Positions 24,726-33,579 of a stretch of 64,000 nt of DNA are shown in pieces. The translations under genes and the position numbers were made by a program. The notes beneath the pieces were generated by a model. The model worked only from the letters and a program-made list of their open reading frames with translations, had not been told where the DNA came from and searched no databases. Each line of letters starts with the position of its first letter. Positions within the stretch are counted from its first letter, which is position 1. The stretch spans positions 1-64,000 of the forward strand of contig JAMDDV010000016.1 of assembly GCA_023488455.1 (NCBI GenBank). The letters run 5' to 3'. Source of the DNA: Actinomycetota bacterium (GTDB lineage Bacteria; Actinomycetota; Humimicrobiia; Hakubellales; JAMDDV01).

Positions 24726-25661
24726 TTACAGCTGTTCTTTCTCGTATGGTTTGCCGCCGGCAGCAGGCCCTATCGCTTTACCGACGAATCCTGCCAGTAC
24801 AAGTATTGTCAGTATGTAGGGTAGGGATAAGAAGATCTCGCGCGGCAGCTTTGCCTCGGGGAATACCACCTGCATCGTCAGTTGAATGGCGTCTGTAAAG
24901 CCGAAGAAGAGCGCAGCCAGAAATACGCTCCATGGTCTCCATTTACCGAAGATCAGGGCAGCAATTGCAATCCATCCCCTGCCGGCCGACATGTTTTCCT
25001 GAAATTTCGAGAGCTGTACTATGGAGAGATATGCTCCTGAGAGTCCTGCCAGCGCACCGCTTATGAGCACTGCGATGTACCTTGTTAAATAGACGTTGAT
25101 ACCGAGCGTGTCTGCTGTCCGCGGGTCCTCCCCGCATGCACGAATGCGCATGCCCAGCGGTGTCTTGTACAGAAAAAGATACATCAGCACTGGGAGAAGA
25201 TATGCGAAATAGACGAGGATTGTCTGTTTGTTTAAGAGCACTCCAAGTACCGGTATCTTCTCAATAAACGGGATGTTTATCCTGGGAAGTGTAGTCACGT
25301 CGGGGGTATTCCCGCCGTGCTTGAAGATCAGTTGGAGGATAAAACCTGTCCCTCCTACGGAGGCCACAATCAGTGCCAGCCCACTTATTATCTGATCACC
25401 GCGCCAGGTTATGGTCACGAATGCGTGCGCAAGTGCCATTAAAACGCCAATTGTTATCGATGATAGAAGACCGATGTAGGGGCTTCCGGTGAAATACGAG
25501 CCCAGTGCAGCAGCGCAGGCACCCGCAAGCATCATGCCTTCAAGCGCGAGGTTTATAACTCCTGAGCGTTCGGATATTAGCCCAGCAAATACGGCTATTA
25601 TGAGCGGTGTCGATAGGCTTATCGTTGTGGCAAGCAGCGCTTCACTGAATATATTTTGCAT
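24726..25661 (-). CDS. Nucleoside ABC transporter permease (NupQ/YufQ type)
   Basis: One of two permeases of a BMP-type nucleoside importer. The 311-residue protein is almost entirely hydrophobic with about eight to ten helices. It has SERSGVINLALEGMMLAGA near residues 28-46 and GMRIRACGEDPRTADTLGI (about 170-188), the ATPase-contact loop of the family. It is the last gene of the transporter unit, six bases after the partner permease. No terminator is visible between its end and the convergent DUF362 gene. Confidence 0.9.
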   Translation of the reverse strand: MQNIFSEALLATTISLSTPLIIAVFAGLISERSGVINLALEGMMLAGACAAALGSYFTGSPYIGLLSSITIGVLMALAHAFVTITWRGDQIISGLALIVASVGGTGFILQLIFKHGGNTPDVTTLPRINIPFIEKIPVLGVLLNKQTILVYFAYLLPVLMYLFLYKTPLGMRIRACGEDPRTADTLGINVYLTRYIAVLISGALAGLSGAYLSIVQLSKFQENMSAGRGWIAIAALIFGKWRPWSVFLAALFFGFTDAIQLTMQVVFPEAKLPREIFLSLPYILTILVLAGFVGKAIGPAAGGKPYEKEQL

Positions 25662-25667
25662 CTCACT

Positions 25668-26759
25668 TCACTCTTTTCTTTTTCTTATAATTTTTCTGAG
25701 CACGGTTATGAATATGAGTTGGCCGGCAATGAAGAATAAAATAACCCCCTGATAAAGCGTCATGAGCTGACGCGGTATCTCTAAAAATATCTGCATCTCT
25801 GATGAACCTGTGCGCATCGCGCCGAAGAACAGAGCAGAGAAGAATGTTGCGAACGGGTTTAAGAGCGCGACCAGTGAAACGGAGATGCCGTCAAAGCCGT
25901 AACCAGGTGAAAACTGGTCAAAAAAGCGGTGGTGAAGTCCCATGACCTCAACAGAACCCGCGATCCCGGCCAGAGCACCGCTTATCATTATCGCTATGAT
26001 GACGTTTTTCCTGATGCTTATGCCGGAGTAAGCTGCCGCGGTCGGATTGAAGCCAACCGCCCTGATTTCATATCCGAGGACAGTCCTGCGCAGTATGAAG
26101 TCCATCAGGAAAATAAGTCCTATGACGATGAATATTCCGGCATGTAACCTGGTATCGGGTACTATCACCGGAAGTTCCGCAGACTTGTTGATTAAAGGAG
26201 TTGCAGGTACCACTCCGGGAGCCTTGAATACTTTCACCACCAGGTAGTGCGTTAAAAAAAAGGCAGGATAGTTAAGCATGAGGGTGCTCAATATCTCGTT
26301 AACGCCGCGGTATGCTTTCAGCCAGCCAGCAATGCCAGCGTACAGAGCACCGAATAAGGCACCGGTCAGGAGAAGCACGATCTGGTGTATTCCCGGGGGC
26401 AACTTGATCAGGTAGCCGACTAGGGCTGCTGCCATTGCCCCGATGGTGAGTTGGCCCTCAGTACCGATGTTGAAAACACCGCATCTGTAGGCAAACAAAA
26501 AAGCGAGGCCGGCGATTGTCAGCGGTATGGCTTTTGTTATGGTCTCCATCAGGTTGAAGGCATTGCCAAATGCTCCCCGAATGAAAAGTGAGTATGCCTG
26601 GATGGGATTATGGCCTATCATGAGGATGAACAAGGCACCAAAGGCAAAAGCAAGGATGACAGCGATTACGAGAACGATTATCGGAGTGGTCTCAAGCCAC
26701 TCTCTAAAACTGAAGCTGCTTCTGGGTAGATCTTTATGCAACACTGTTTTCCTTTCCAC
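25668..26759 (-). CDS. Nucleoside ABC transporter permease (NupP/YufP type)
   Basis: The larger permease of the BMP-type importer, 363 residues. After a short cytoplasmic lead it has about ten hydrophobic segments. Family landmarks are FNIGTEGQLTIGAMAAALVG (about 95-114) and LGYEIRAVGFNPTAAAYSGI, the coupling loop for the ATPase. The pattern matches branched-chain/ribose-type permeases used for nucleosides. The start overlaps the ATPase gene by 26 bases, indicating coupled translation. Confidence 0.9.
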   Translation of the reverse strand: MERKTVLHKDLPRSSFSFREWLETTPIIVLVIAVILAFAFGALFILMIGHNPIQAYSLFIRGAFGNAFNLMETITKAIPLTIAGLAFLFAYRCGVFNIGTEGQLTIGAMAAALVGYLIKLPPGIHQIVLLLTGALFGALYAGIAGWLKAYRGVNEILSTLMLNYPAFFLTHYLVVKVFKAPGVVPATPLINKSAELPVIVPDTRLHAGIFIVIGLIFLMDFILRRTVLGYEIRAVGFNPTAAAYSGISIRKNVIIAIMISGALAGIAGSVEVMGLHHRFFDQFSPGYGFDGISVSLVALLNPFATFFSALFFGAMRTGSSEMQIFLEIPRQLMTLYQGVILFFIAGQLIFITVLRKIIRKRKE

Positions 26760-28269
26760 GAAGCATTAGAAGTCCAATCTCGAGTTCGTTTGTCCTGTCG
26801 GCATCCAATATCTCAACGATCTCACCCCGGTATATCACCGCGATCCTGGTGCAGATCAACAGTACCTCTTCGATTGATAGTGAAAATAACAGCACTCCTC
26901 TGCACTCGTCCCTTGCTTTGATCAGTTCGCTGTGCACAAAATCGGTCGCACCAATATCAAGTCCTCTGGTGGGCTGGCTTGCAATTATCAACCTGGTGTC
27001 ACGGCTGATCTCACGCGCAAGGATGACTTTTTGCTGGTTTCCACCTGAGAGGTTTTTAGCGATCAGTTTTGCATCTGGAGGTCTGATATCGTATTCCTCT
27101 ATGAGCTTGCCTGTGTGTTCATCTATGTTGTTTGGATCGAGCAGTCCGTTTCTGGAGAACGGCTTGCTGTGATGCTGTCCCAGGAAGCTGTTTTCTTCGA
27201 CGCTAAAACCAAGCACGAGGCCCTCTTTCTGACGATCCTCGGGTATGTATCCTATGCCCAGGTCTCGCAGCGACCTGTTTTTCAGGTTTGTTATATCCTT
27301 TCCATCCAGGAAGATCTTTCCGGAGGACTCGGGAAAGATGCCAGCCAGAGCCAATGCGAGCTCCGTCTGTCCGTTGCCTGCTACTCCTATGATTCCAAAT
27401 ATCTCTCCCTCTCTTACTTCAAAAGATATGTTCTTGAAGATGATCTTTCCAAATCTATCTTTTCCCCAGAGGTTCTGTACCTGCAGGATTGGTTTGCCCA
27501 CCACGACCGACGGTTTGTACGGCCTGAACAGCACCTCCCTGCCCACCATCATGTTTGCGAGGAGCTGTTCGTTTGCATCTTTACTTGGCAGCGTGCCGAT
27601 CACTTTTCCATTGCGCAGCACAGTGATCTCATCTGAGATCTCAAGGACCTCTTCAAGTTTATGCGAAATGAAGATTATCGTCTTACCCTGACCCTGCAGC
27701 ACTTTCAATATCTCAAAGAACTCCTTTATCTCCTGTGGTGTTAAGAGCGAGGTTGGCTCATCAAGGATCAGGATCTCCGCATCCCTGTACAGCGCTTTCA
27801 GGATTTCGACGCGCTGTTGAACGCTGACGGGCAGGGTAGAGACAAGAGCTTTTGGGTCAACCTCAAGCCCATATCTTTCCGATAGCTCCTTAACGCGTTT
27901 TTCTTCTTTCTTTTCGTCGACGAAAATTAAGCCTCTCCTCGTCTCGGTTCCGAGCGCAATGTTCTGAGTAACCGTGAATATAGAGATTAGCTTGAAGTGC
28001 TGATGTATCATGCCTATGCCTTTTTTTATGGCATCGGAGGGATTTTTGATTGTAACTGGTTCGTCGTTTATCAAAATAGTACCAACGTCAGGATTATAGA
28101 GCCCATAGAGGATGTTCATGAGGGTCGTCTTGCCGGCACCGTTTTCTCCTATTATGGCATGGATTAATCCCTTTTTGACGGAGATGCTGATTGAATCATT
28201 TGCAGTTACGTTTCCAAATTTTTTGGTGATCTGCTGCATTTCAAGGATTGGCGTCAATGCATACTCCAT
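26734..28269 (-). CDS. Nucleoside ABC transporter ATPase with two nucleotide-binding domains (NupO/YufO type)
   Basis: A 511-residue duplicated ATPase. The first domain has an intact Walker A GENGAGKTT (about 39-47), the signature-like LPVSVQQRVEILKAL and the Walker B LILDEPTSLL. The second has the relaxed P-loop GVAGNGQTEL, the signature SGGNQQKVILAREI and Walker B-like ASQPTRGLDI, as in RbsA/MglA-type importers. It energises uptake of nucleosides bound by the lipoprotein encoded upstream. A terminator hairpin at 28354-28375 separates it from that gene, so ATPase and permease levels are probably lower than the binding protein. Confidence 0.92.
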   Translation of the reverse strand: MEYALTPILEMQQITKKFGNVTANDSISISVKKGLIHAIIGENGAGKTTLMNILYGLYNPDVGTILINDEPVTIKNPSDAIKKGIGMIHQHFKLISIFTVTQNIALGTETRRGLIFVDEKKEEKRVKELSERYGLEVDPKALVSTLPVSVQQRVEILKALYRDAEILILDEPTSLLTPQEIKEFFEILKVLQGQGKTIIFISHKLEEVLEISDEITVLRNGKVIGTLPSKDANEQLLANMMVGREVLFRPYKPSVVVGKPILQVQNLWGKDRFGKIIFKNISFEVREGEIFGIIGVAGNGQTELALALAGIFPESSGKIFLDGKDITNLKNRSLRDLGIGYIPEDRQKEGLVLGFSVEENSFLGQHHSKPFSRNGLLDPNNIDEHTGKLIEEYDIRPPDAKLIAKNLSGGNQQKVILAREISRDTRLIIASQPTRGLDIGATDFVHSELIKARDECRGVLLFSLSIEEVLLICTRIAVIYRGEIVEILDADRTNELEIGLLMLRGKENSVA

Positions 28270-28339
28270 CCGTTACGAACTTTAAATAAAAGGCAGTGAA
28301 TGATTGGATATAATTATATAAAAATGAAAATGATTTTGT

Positions 28340-28375
28340 AAATAAAAATGAAAAAGGGCCTGTCGCCAGGCCCTT
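28340..28375 (-). terminator. Rho-independent terminator after the BMP lipoprotein gene (leaky, intra-operon)
   Basis: AAGGGCCTG (28354-28362) and CAGGCCCTT (28367-28375) form a perfect 9-bp stem with a 4-base loop. Read on the minus strand it is followed by TTTTTCATTTTTATT. The ATPase and permease genes lie beyond it, so some read-through or a further promoter is needed. Confidence 0.85.
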
Positions 28376-28388
28376 CGTTGTTCGTAAG

Positions 28389-29519
28389 TTAGAGCTGTGG
28401 TGCTTGGAACTTCTCCAGATCAGCGAGCGTTGTTGGCACTACAAGGGTTCCATCGATCATCATCTGCTTTGCTTTTTCCACCTTATCGATGATCTCCTGA
28501 GTGAAGACGTCTTTTAGATCTGGTGTAATTGTGTAGCCTACGCCATCCTCTTTTATGCTAAGGACATGGATTCCGCTCTTGAAGGTTCCTTCTGCAACAT
28601 CCTTTATTGCTGTGAACGATGCCACCTCCACGTGTTTTATCATCGAGGCGACGACGAAGCCAGGTGCTGCATTCTTCTGGTCGGTGTCAACGCCTATTGC
28701 GAAAAAGTTCTTCTCCTTGGCTGCCTCAAATACCCCGAGTCCGCTTTCGCCAGCAGCATGATAGATTACATCTGCCTTGTTGTTGAACTCAGAGATACCG
28801 ACCTCTTTGCCCTTGCCAGCATCGACGAACGAACCGGTGTATGCGGAAAGCACTTTGACTTCGGGATCAACTGTCATGACCCCTGCCTTGTAGCCCGCCT
28901 CGAACTTCTCAATTAGCGGAACTTCCATCCCTCCAACGAAGCCAACTATCTTTTCAGGGTTGATCTTGTCGTTTCCAGTGATCGAAGTGAGATATGCTGC
29001 AAGCATGCCAACGAGATATGAGCCCTGCTCTTCGGTGAATACAAAGGAAGCAACGTTAGGCTGATCCACGACTGAGTCGATTATCGCAAATTTTATGTCG
29101 GGATACTGCTGTGCCATGTTGTTTATAGCATCAGTTAAAAGAAAACCAACTCCAACTATAATGTCAAATTTTTGCTCAGCGATTTTACGAATGTTAGCCT
29201 CGTAGTCAGCCTGCTCACGGCTTTCAACCAGGAGGACCTCAGCTCCGAGTTCCTTCTCTGCTTTTTTGAATCCGTCCCAGCCGAGGTCGTTAAAACCCTT
29301 GTTTTCCTCGCTTCCGGACAATCCACCGACGTCAGTGAGCATAGCTGCCTTAATTTTTGCTGCTGCCGTTGTTTCTGTAGCAGCAGATGTCTCCTCCGTT
29401 GCGGTTGTGGTCTCCTCTGTGGCCGCTGTCGTTTCTGCTGCCGGCTTGCAGCTAGCGAACGCCAGGCTTACGCCAAATGCGAAAGCCAGGATCAAGAACA
29501 GCAAGAATGCTTTTTTCAT
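28389..29519 (-). CDS. BMP-family nucleoside-binding lipoprotein
   Basis: The extracellular binding component of the nucleoside importer. The lipoprotein signal peptide ends at lipobox FASC, with the lipidated Cys at residue 24. A Thr/Glu/Ala-rich linker of about 35 residues follows and then the BMP (PnrA-like) domain, recognisable by KGFNDLGWDGFKKAEKELGA, FAIIDSVVDQPNVASFVFTEEQGSYLVG and IYHAAGESGLGVFEAA, each split across the fold. ATG 29519 is chosen because GGAGG lies eight bases upstream; a GTG at 29528 would abut that site. The neighbours are enzymes that degrade purine nucleosides, which indicates the likely ligands. Confidence 0.9.
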   Translation of the reverse strand: MKKAFLLFLILAFAFGVSLAFASCKPAAETTAATEETTTATEETSAATETTAAAKIKAAMLTDVGGLSGSEENKGFNDLGWDGFKKAEKELGAEVLLVESREQADYEANIRKIAEQKFDIIVGVGFLLTDAINNMAQQYPDIKFAIIDSVVDQPNVASFVFTEEQGSYLVGMLAAYLTSITGNDKINPEKIVGFVGGMEVPLIEKFEAGYKAGVMTVDPEVKVLSAYTGSFVDAGKGKEVGISEFNNKADVIYHAAGESGLGVFEAAKEKNFFAIGVDTDQKNAAPGFVVASMIKHVEVASFTAIKDVAEGTFKSGIHVLSIKEDGVGYTITPDLKDVFTQEIIDKVEKAKQMMIDGTLVVPTTLADLEKFQAPQL

Positions 29520-29585
29520 GTAACGCACCTCCGTATTATTTTTATTTCAATAGTATTATATCGCTTAATTGACCTCCTTTCCTTT

Positions 29586-30884
29586 TTATATTTTAACTCT
29601 TTTCATAATTTTCTCACATTTTGCGATGACTTCGTGGGAGTCAAACTTCGTGAAATTCTTATTTGCAAGCAGCTGTTCGCCGTCTATGAAGACGTCGCTC
29701 ACATCATAACCCGTGCCAGAGTTAATTAAGTTGGATAGCAATCTTTCGCCGTCGATAAGATGGAGTGCAGGGTAGTCGATGATTGTTATGTCCGCTCTTA
29801 AACCTGCCCTGATAGCGCCTATTTCGTCCTTCATCCCGATGGCCTTTGCACCGTTTTTTGTGATTGCATGATAGGCATAGATTGTGGGGAAAGCATCTGC
29901 GCGCATTGAGCCGACTTTTTGTAACATGGAAGCTGACCTTACCTCGCGAAGCATGTCGTAGTTACCGTTACTTGCAGCGCCATCACAGCCTATAGCCACA
30001 TTGATACCCCGGTCGATCATCCTGGTCACGGGTGATATCCCGTCGGTGAGCTTCATATTGCTGTTTGGACAGTGAACCACGCTCGTATCGCTGCTTGCTA
30101 ACAAGTCGATCTCCAGGTCACAGAGCCAGATCACGTGAACCAGCTCGGTTTTATTACCTAACAGCCCAAATTTATGGAGCGCCTCGATTTCCCCACAGCC
30201 GTATCTTCTGTAAATCTCCTTTGTTTGCAGCAGGCCCTCACATGCATGGGCATGTATTCCTGTGCCAAGGTTTTTTGCAAGCTTGCAGGACTGGCGCATC
30301 AGCTCTGCTGTGCATGCTGGCAGTCCTACTGGTGCGACCACGACTTTTAACCTGCCTGACCCAGCAGAGTTCCACCTGTCAAACAGGAGCTTTGTTTTTT
30401 CAAGGCACTCGTCGGTGGTTGCCACAGGTGTGTTCTCACCCTCTTTGTGATCACCGATTGCTAGCCCAAGGTTAGCGCGCAACCCGCTGTCAAGGATCGC
30501 CTGTACAACCAGGTCGTAGTTATCATTCTTCTCCGTGAGCATCTCGGATACTGTTGTCGTACCTGTTCTTATGGCCTCAAGGCATCCAAGCAAGGTGCTA
30601 TAGTACGAAGCCTCATCGTCCAGGTGATAAGTCCATATCTTCTCAAGCCATAGAGTGAGCGGCAGGTCATCGAGCAGTCCCCTTGCGAAGGTCTGTGTGA
30701 GGTGCGTGTGCGCATCTATGAAGCCCGGAAGCGCTATCCTCCCGTTATAGTCGTGAACCTGTTCTGATGGTTTGGGTTGGAGATTATCGGTGACCTCTTT
30801 TATTAATCCATCATCGATGCGGATGTCCGTGAACTGAAACTGCTCGGTCTGCTCGTTAAATGTTCTCAGGTTTTTTAAGATCAT
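29586..30884 (-). CDS. Amidohydrolase of the SAH/MTA/5'-deoxyadenosine deaminase group
   Basis: A 432-residue metal-dependent deaminase. The metal ligands are in DAHTHL (about 58-63), GIHAHACEG, the His of ELVHVIWL and GCDGAASNG. The closest functional group by motif is that which deaminates S-adenosylhomocysteine, methylthioadenosine or 5'-deoxyadenosine. The guanine deaminase/SsnA group is an alternative. The ATG follows the phosphorylase stop directly (TAGATG). With phosphorylase, transporter and adenosine deaminase it fits purine nucleoside salvage. The exact substrate is not decided by sequence. Confidence 0.8.
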   Translation of the reverse strand: MILKNLRTFNEQTEQFQFTDIRIDDGLIKEVTDNLQPKPSEQVHDYNGRIALPGFIDAHTHLTQTFARGLLDDLPLTLWLEKIWTYHLDDEASYYSTLLGCLEAIRTGTTTVSEMLTEKNDNYDLVVQAILDSGLRANLGLAIGDHKEGENTPVATTDECLEKTKLLFDRWNSAGSGRLKVVVAPVGLPACTAELMRQSCKLAKNLGTGIHAHACEGLLQTKEIYRRYGCGEIEALHKFGLLGNKTELVHVIWLCDLEIDLLASSDTSVVHCPNSNMKLTDGISPVTRMIDRGINVAIGCDGAASNGNYDMLREVRSASMLQKVGSMRADAFPTIYAYHAITKNGAKAIGMKDEIGAIRAGLRADITIIDYPALHLIDGERLLSNLINSGTGYDVSDVFIDGEQLLANKNFTKFDSHEVIAKCEKIMKRVKI

Positions 30885-31625
30885 CTATTCATCTTTTTCC
30901 AGTAAAGTGGCACTTTCGCATGCTATTTTAATGGCCAGCTCGAGCGGTTTTTCCAGCGTCTTCCTATCCTCTGCTTCGCTGCTTGTGGCCAGGTTTCCCG
31001 CAACTACGAGGATCGTCCCGGCTTTAACCTTTCTGTAGTTTGCGACGACGAAAAGCGCCGATGACTCGTTTTCCACCGCAAGCACCCCCATTTCAGTCCA
31101 CCATTTTATCCTTGATGACCAGTTCCCGTGAGCAAGCGGTGATTCAATATAGAAGGCATCGTGTGATCTTATCACGCCAAGCCTGAAATCCGCGCCAAGC
31201 ACTTTGGCGGAGGCTATAAGCGTGCTTGTAACGAAGTGATCGGCAACCGCAGGGTATTCTATGGGGACGTATTCTGTGGATGTGCCATCGCCTCTAACTG
31301 CGGCAGTTGCAATGATGATATCACCTGGCTTCATTTCGGGTTGAAGTGCACCGCATGTACCAACCCTTATGAAATTCTGCGCGCCGACATTAGCAAGCTC
31401 TTCAAGGACTATTGATGCAGAAGGACATCCGATCCCTGTTGAGGTGCACGAGATCTTCACTCCTTTATATTCACCGGTGTACGTAACAAATTCCCTGTTT
31501 GTGGCTATGTGTTTTGCCTCGTCAAAAAAGCTGGCGATGAACTGAACCCTACCGGGGTCACCGGGCAAAAGGACTGTTTTGCCGACATCTCCTGGCATAA
31601 GCTGGATATGATGCTGAGGTTTCAA
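30885..31625 (-). CDS. Nucleoside phosphorylase (PNP/uridine phosphorylase family)
   Basis: A 246-residue phosphorylase that splits nucleosides into base and ribose 1-phosphate. Family marks are LLPGDPGRVQFIASFFDEA, STGIGCPSASIVLEEL, RVGTCGALQPEM and the ribose-binding VENESSALF (canonical MExE region; here Asn is in the second position). The pattern LEELANVGAQNFIRVG is close to uridine phosphorylases, while the neighbours favour purines, so I leave the substrate open. The TTG start at 31625 is the first codon of the purine operon, behind a possible promoter at 31679-31707. Confidence 0.85.
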   Translation of the reverse strand: MKPQHHIQLMPGDVGKTVLLPGDPGRVQFIASFFDEAKHIATNREFVTYTGEYKGVKISCTSTGIGCPSASIVLEELANVGAQNFIRVGTCGALQPEMKPGDIIIATAAVRGDGTSTEYVPIEYPAVADHFVTSTLIASAKVLGADFRLGVIRSHDAFYIESPLAHGNWSSRIKWWTEMGVLAVENESSALFVVANYRKVKAGTILVVAGNLATSSEAEDRKTLEKPLELAIKIACESATLLEKDE

Positions 31626-31678
31626 TTTGTGCTCTCTGGAAAAGAAAGGTGTAAGAGAAAAATATATGACATAAAATT

Positions 31679-31707
31679 AAATTACTACATTTTAAGTGGA
31701 TATTCAA
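31679..31707 (-). promoter_or_regulatory. Possible promoter of the nucleoside phosphorylase/transporter operon
   Basis: On the minus strand TTGAAT (31707-31702) is followed after 17 bases by TAATTT (31684-31679). The site lies about 55 bases before the TTG start, in the 132-bp gap divergent to adenosine deaminase. No clear promoter for the plus strand was found in the same gap. Confidence 0.4.
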
Positions 31708-31757
31708 TCGTAATAAAAAGTTGGAATTGTGTGTTGAGTCATCTGTGAGGACGATAT

Positions 31758-32783
31758 ATGTTAAGCATTGATGAGATCAGGGCTATGCCCAAAGTTGAAT
31801 TACACCGCCATCTTGAAGGTTCAATACGACCCACGACGCTTCTTGAACTTGCACGCGAAAACGATATTGAATTGCCAGCTGAAAACATAGGTGAACTCAT
31901 GCCATATGTAAGCCACACTGATGATGATATGAGCTTGCTTGATTATCTTTTGAAGTTTGACGTCGTGATGAAGCCCATTAAGAAACCAGAGGATCTTGAG
32001 AGGATAACGTGGGAGGCTGTTGAGGATGCAGTTAATGACAATATTATTTATCTGGAGCTGCGCTTCAGCCCGGAGTTCATTAAAGAGAAAACTCAAATTC
32101 CAGTATCTTCTGCTGCAAGGACGATCACCAGATCCTCTGCTGAAGCCTCGAAGTTTTTCACTGTGCCCGTCACCATTACTCTGATTTCGACCCGTGAAAT
32201 CGGTCTTGAGTCTTCACTTCGAACGATAAAGGAGGCAACTTCACTTTCCATTTATGGCGTCACCGGGTTCGATATAGCCGGAGATGAGGTTCATTTTCCG
32301 GTGGGCATTTTTAAGCAGGCGATTATTGATGCACGTGCAAGCGGACTTGGCGTTACCGTGCACGCCGGTGAGGCAGGTTCAGGAAGAGAGGTTGAGCTCG
32401 CACTTGGCTATGGGGCACAGAGGATTGGGCACGGCGTGAACGCCGCAAACGACAAGACTGTGCTTGAAGCCATCAAGGAGCATGATGCGCTGATCGAGGT
32501 GTGCCTTACGACTAACCTCCACGTGGGAGCGATTAAGAGCTACGTAGAGCACCCGGCAAGGAAATTTTTTGACAGCGGCATAAAGATTGCTTTTTGTGCT
32601 GATGACCCGCAGATGTCGTGCATCACTCTTTCTAATGAGTTGTGGTTCGCCGCAAAGTACCTTGATTTTACCAGAGATGAGATTCTTCTGACTCAATTGA
32701 TGGGGGTGGACAAAGCTTTTGTTGGTGCTAACGCGAAACGCCATCTGCGGAGAATGCTTGGAAAAGGATTTAAAAATAATTGA
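31758..32783 (+). CDS. add: Adenosine deaminase
   Basis: Hydrolyses adenosine to inosine and ammonia. The 341-residue protein has zinc ligands in ELHRHLEGS (about 14-22), the catalytic VHAGEAG (about 202-208), GHGV, and DDP of CADDPQMSC, where most relatives have S/N-T/L-DDP. The enzyme is cytoplasmic. It is divergent from the phosphorylase/transporter operon and completes the purine salvage set: import, deamination and phosphorolysis. GAGGA at 31747-31751 precedes the ATG. Its stop codon overlaps the -35 element of the radC promoter. Confidence 0.93.
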   Translation: MLSIDEIRAMPKVELHRHLEGSIRPTTLLELARENDIELPAENIGELMPYVSHTDDDMSLLDYLLKFDVVMKPIKKPEDLERITWEAVEDAVNDNIIYLELRFSPEFIKEKTQIPVSSAARTITRSSAEASKFFTVPVTITLISTREIGLESSLRTIKEATSLSIYGVTGFDIAGDEVHFPVGIFKQAIIDARASGLGVTVHAGEAGSGREVELALGYGAQRIGHGVNAANDKTVLEAIKEHDALIEVCLTTNLHVGAIKSYVEHPARKFFDSGIKIAFCADDPQMSCITLSNELWFAAKYLDFTRDEILLTQLMGVDKAFVGANAKRHLRRMLGKGFKNN

Positions 32784-32807
32784 AATATAAATATATATAT
32801 GTATAAT
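32780..32807 (+). promoter_or_regulatory. Promoter of radC placed for leaderless transcription
   Basis: TTGAAA (32780-32785) overlaps the stop codon of adenosine deaminase. TATAAT (32802-32807) follows after 16 bases, and ATG 32815 lies only seven bases beyond the -10 element. Transcription would start at or within a base of the A of the ATG, and no ribosome-binding site is present. Confidence 0.75.
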
Positions 32808-32814
32808 TAAGTAA

Positions 32815-33504
32815 ATGGTTAACGGATTAATTAAAAGTCTTCCTCTTAATGAGCGGCCCAGGGAGAGGCTGATGCAATATGGGTCAGGTAGTCTGTCAGA
32901 TTCCCAGTTGTTGTCCATAATTATCTCTTCGGGTAACTTTTATAACGGGTCAGATGTCATAAAAATATCCGTGGACCTGCTCAACAAGTTTTCTGATCTA
33001 AAAGGCATTGACCTTGCCTCGATAAGCGAGCTCTGCTCCGTGAACGGAATCGGATTTGCAAAGGCAACGCGGATAAAGGCAGCAATAGAGCTTGGAAAGC
33101 GCTTCATCGCGCATTCAAATGGAAATATTAAAAAATTCAGGAGCTGTGAAGATGTTGCCGGCTACTACATTCCAATCATGGAAAACTTAAAGAGGGAGCA
33201 GTTCAGGACTATCTTGCTGGATAGCAAAAACAAATTTCTCAAAGAAGAGATGATCTCCGAGGGGTCGCTTAACATGTCGGTCGTTCATCCGCGCGAGGTG
33301 TACGTTGGTGCAATAAGAGAGTCCGCCACATCCATAATATTTATTCATAACCATCCAAGCGGAGATCCGACACCGTCTGAAGAGGATGTCAGGATAACGG
33401 AGCGACTGGTCAGAGCAGGCAATATCATAGGCATAAAAGCACTGGATCATCTGATCATAGGTAGTGGCAGTTTCTTCAGCTTCTCTGATAGAGGCCTTAT
33501 TTAG
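32815..33504 (+). CDS. radC: RadC family JAB/MPN-domain protein
   Basis: A 229-residue RadC protein. The N-terminal half contains a helix-hairpin-helix-like segment (SELCSVNGIGFAKATRIKAA, about 63-82). The C-terminal half is a JAMM metalloprotease-like domain with FIHNHPSGDPTPSEEDV, giving the HxHx7SxxD pattern, and a Glu upstream in MISEGSL. The once-proposed DNA repair role is disputed and the function is unknown. The start has no ribosome-binding site but sits just behind a TATAAT box, so its mRNA is probably leaderless. Confidence 0.92.
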   Translation: MVNGLIKSLPLNERPRERLMQYGSGSLSDSQLLSIIISSGNFYNGSDVIKISVDLLNKFSDLKGIDLASISELCSVNGIGFAKATRIKAAIELGKRFIAHSNGNIKKFRSCEDVAGYYIPIMENLKREQFRTILLDSKNKFLKEEMISEGSLNMSVVHPREVYVGAIRESATSIIFIHNHPSGDPTPSEEDVRITERLVRAGNIIGIKALDHLIIGSGSFFSFSDRGLI

Positions 33505-33579
33505 CTCTTTGTCCGTCTTTAGTATATAATTTAAAACTTTAACAGCATCTTTATTTATAAAAAGTTTTGGAAGTTTTAA

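Noticed and set aside
33509..33530. TTGTCC and TATAAT before the GalT-like gene
   Set aside because: The boxes are only 10 bases apart, too close for a sigma-70 promoter; the -10 alone is not enough.
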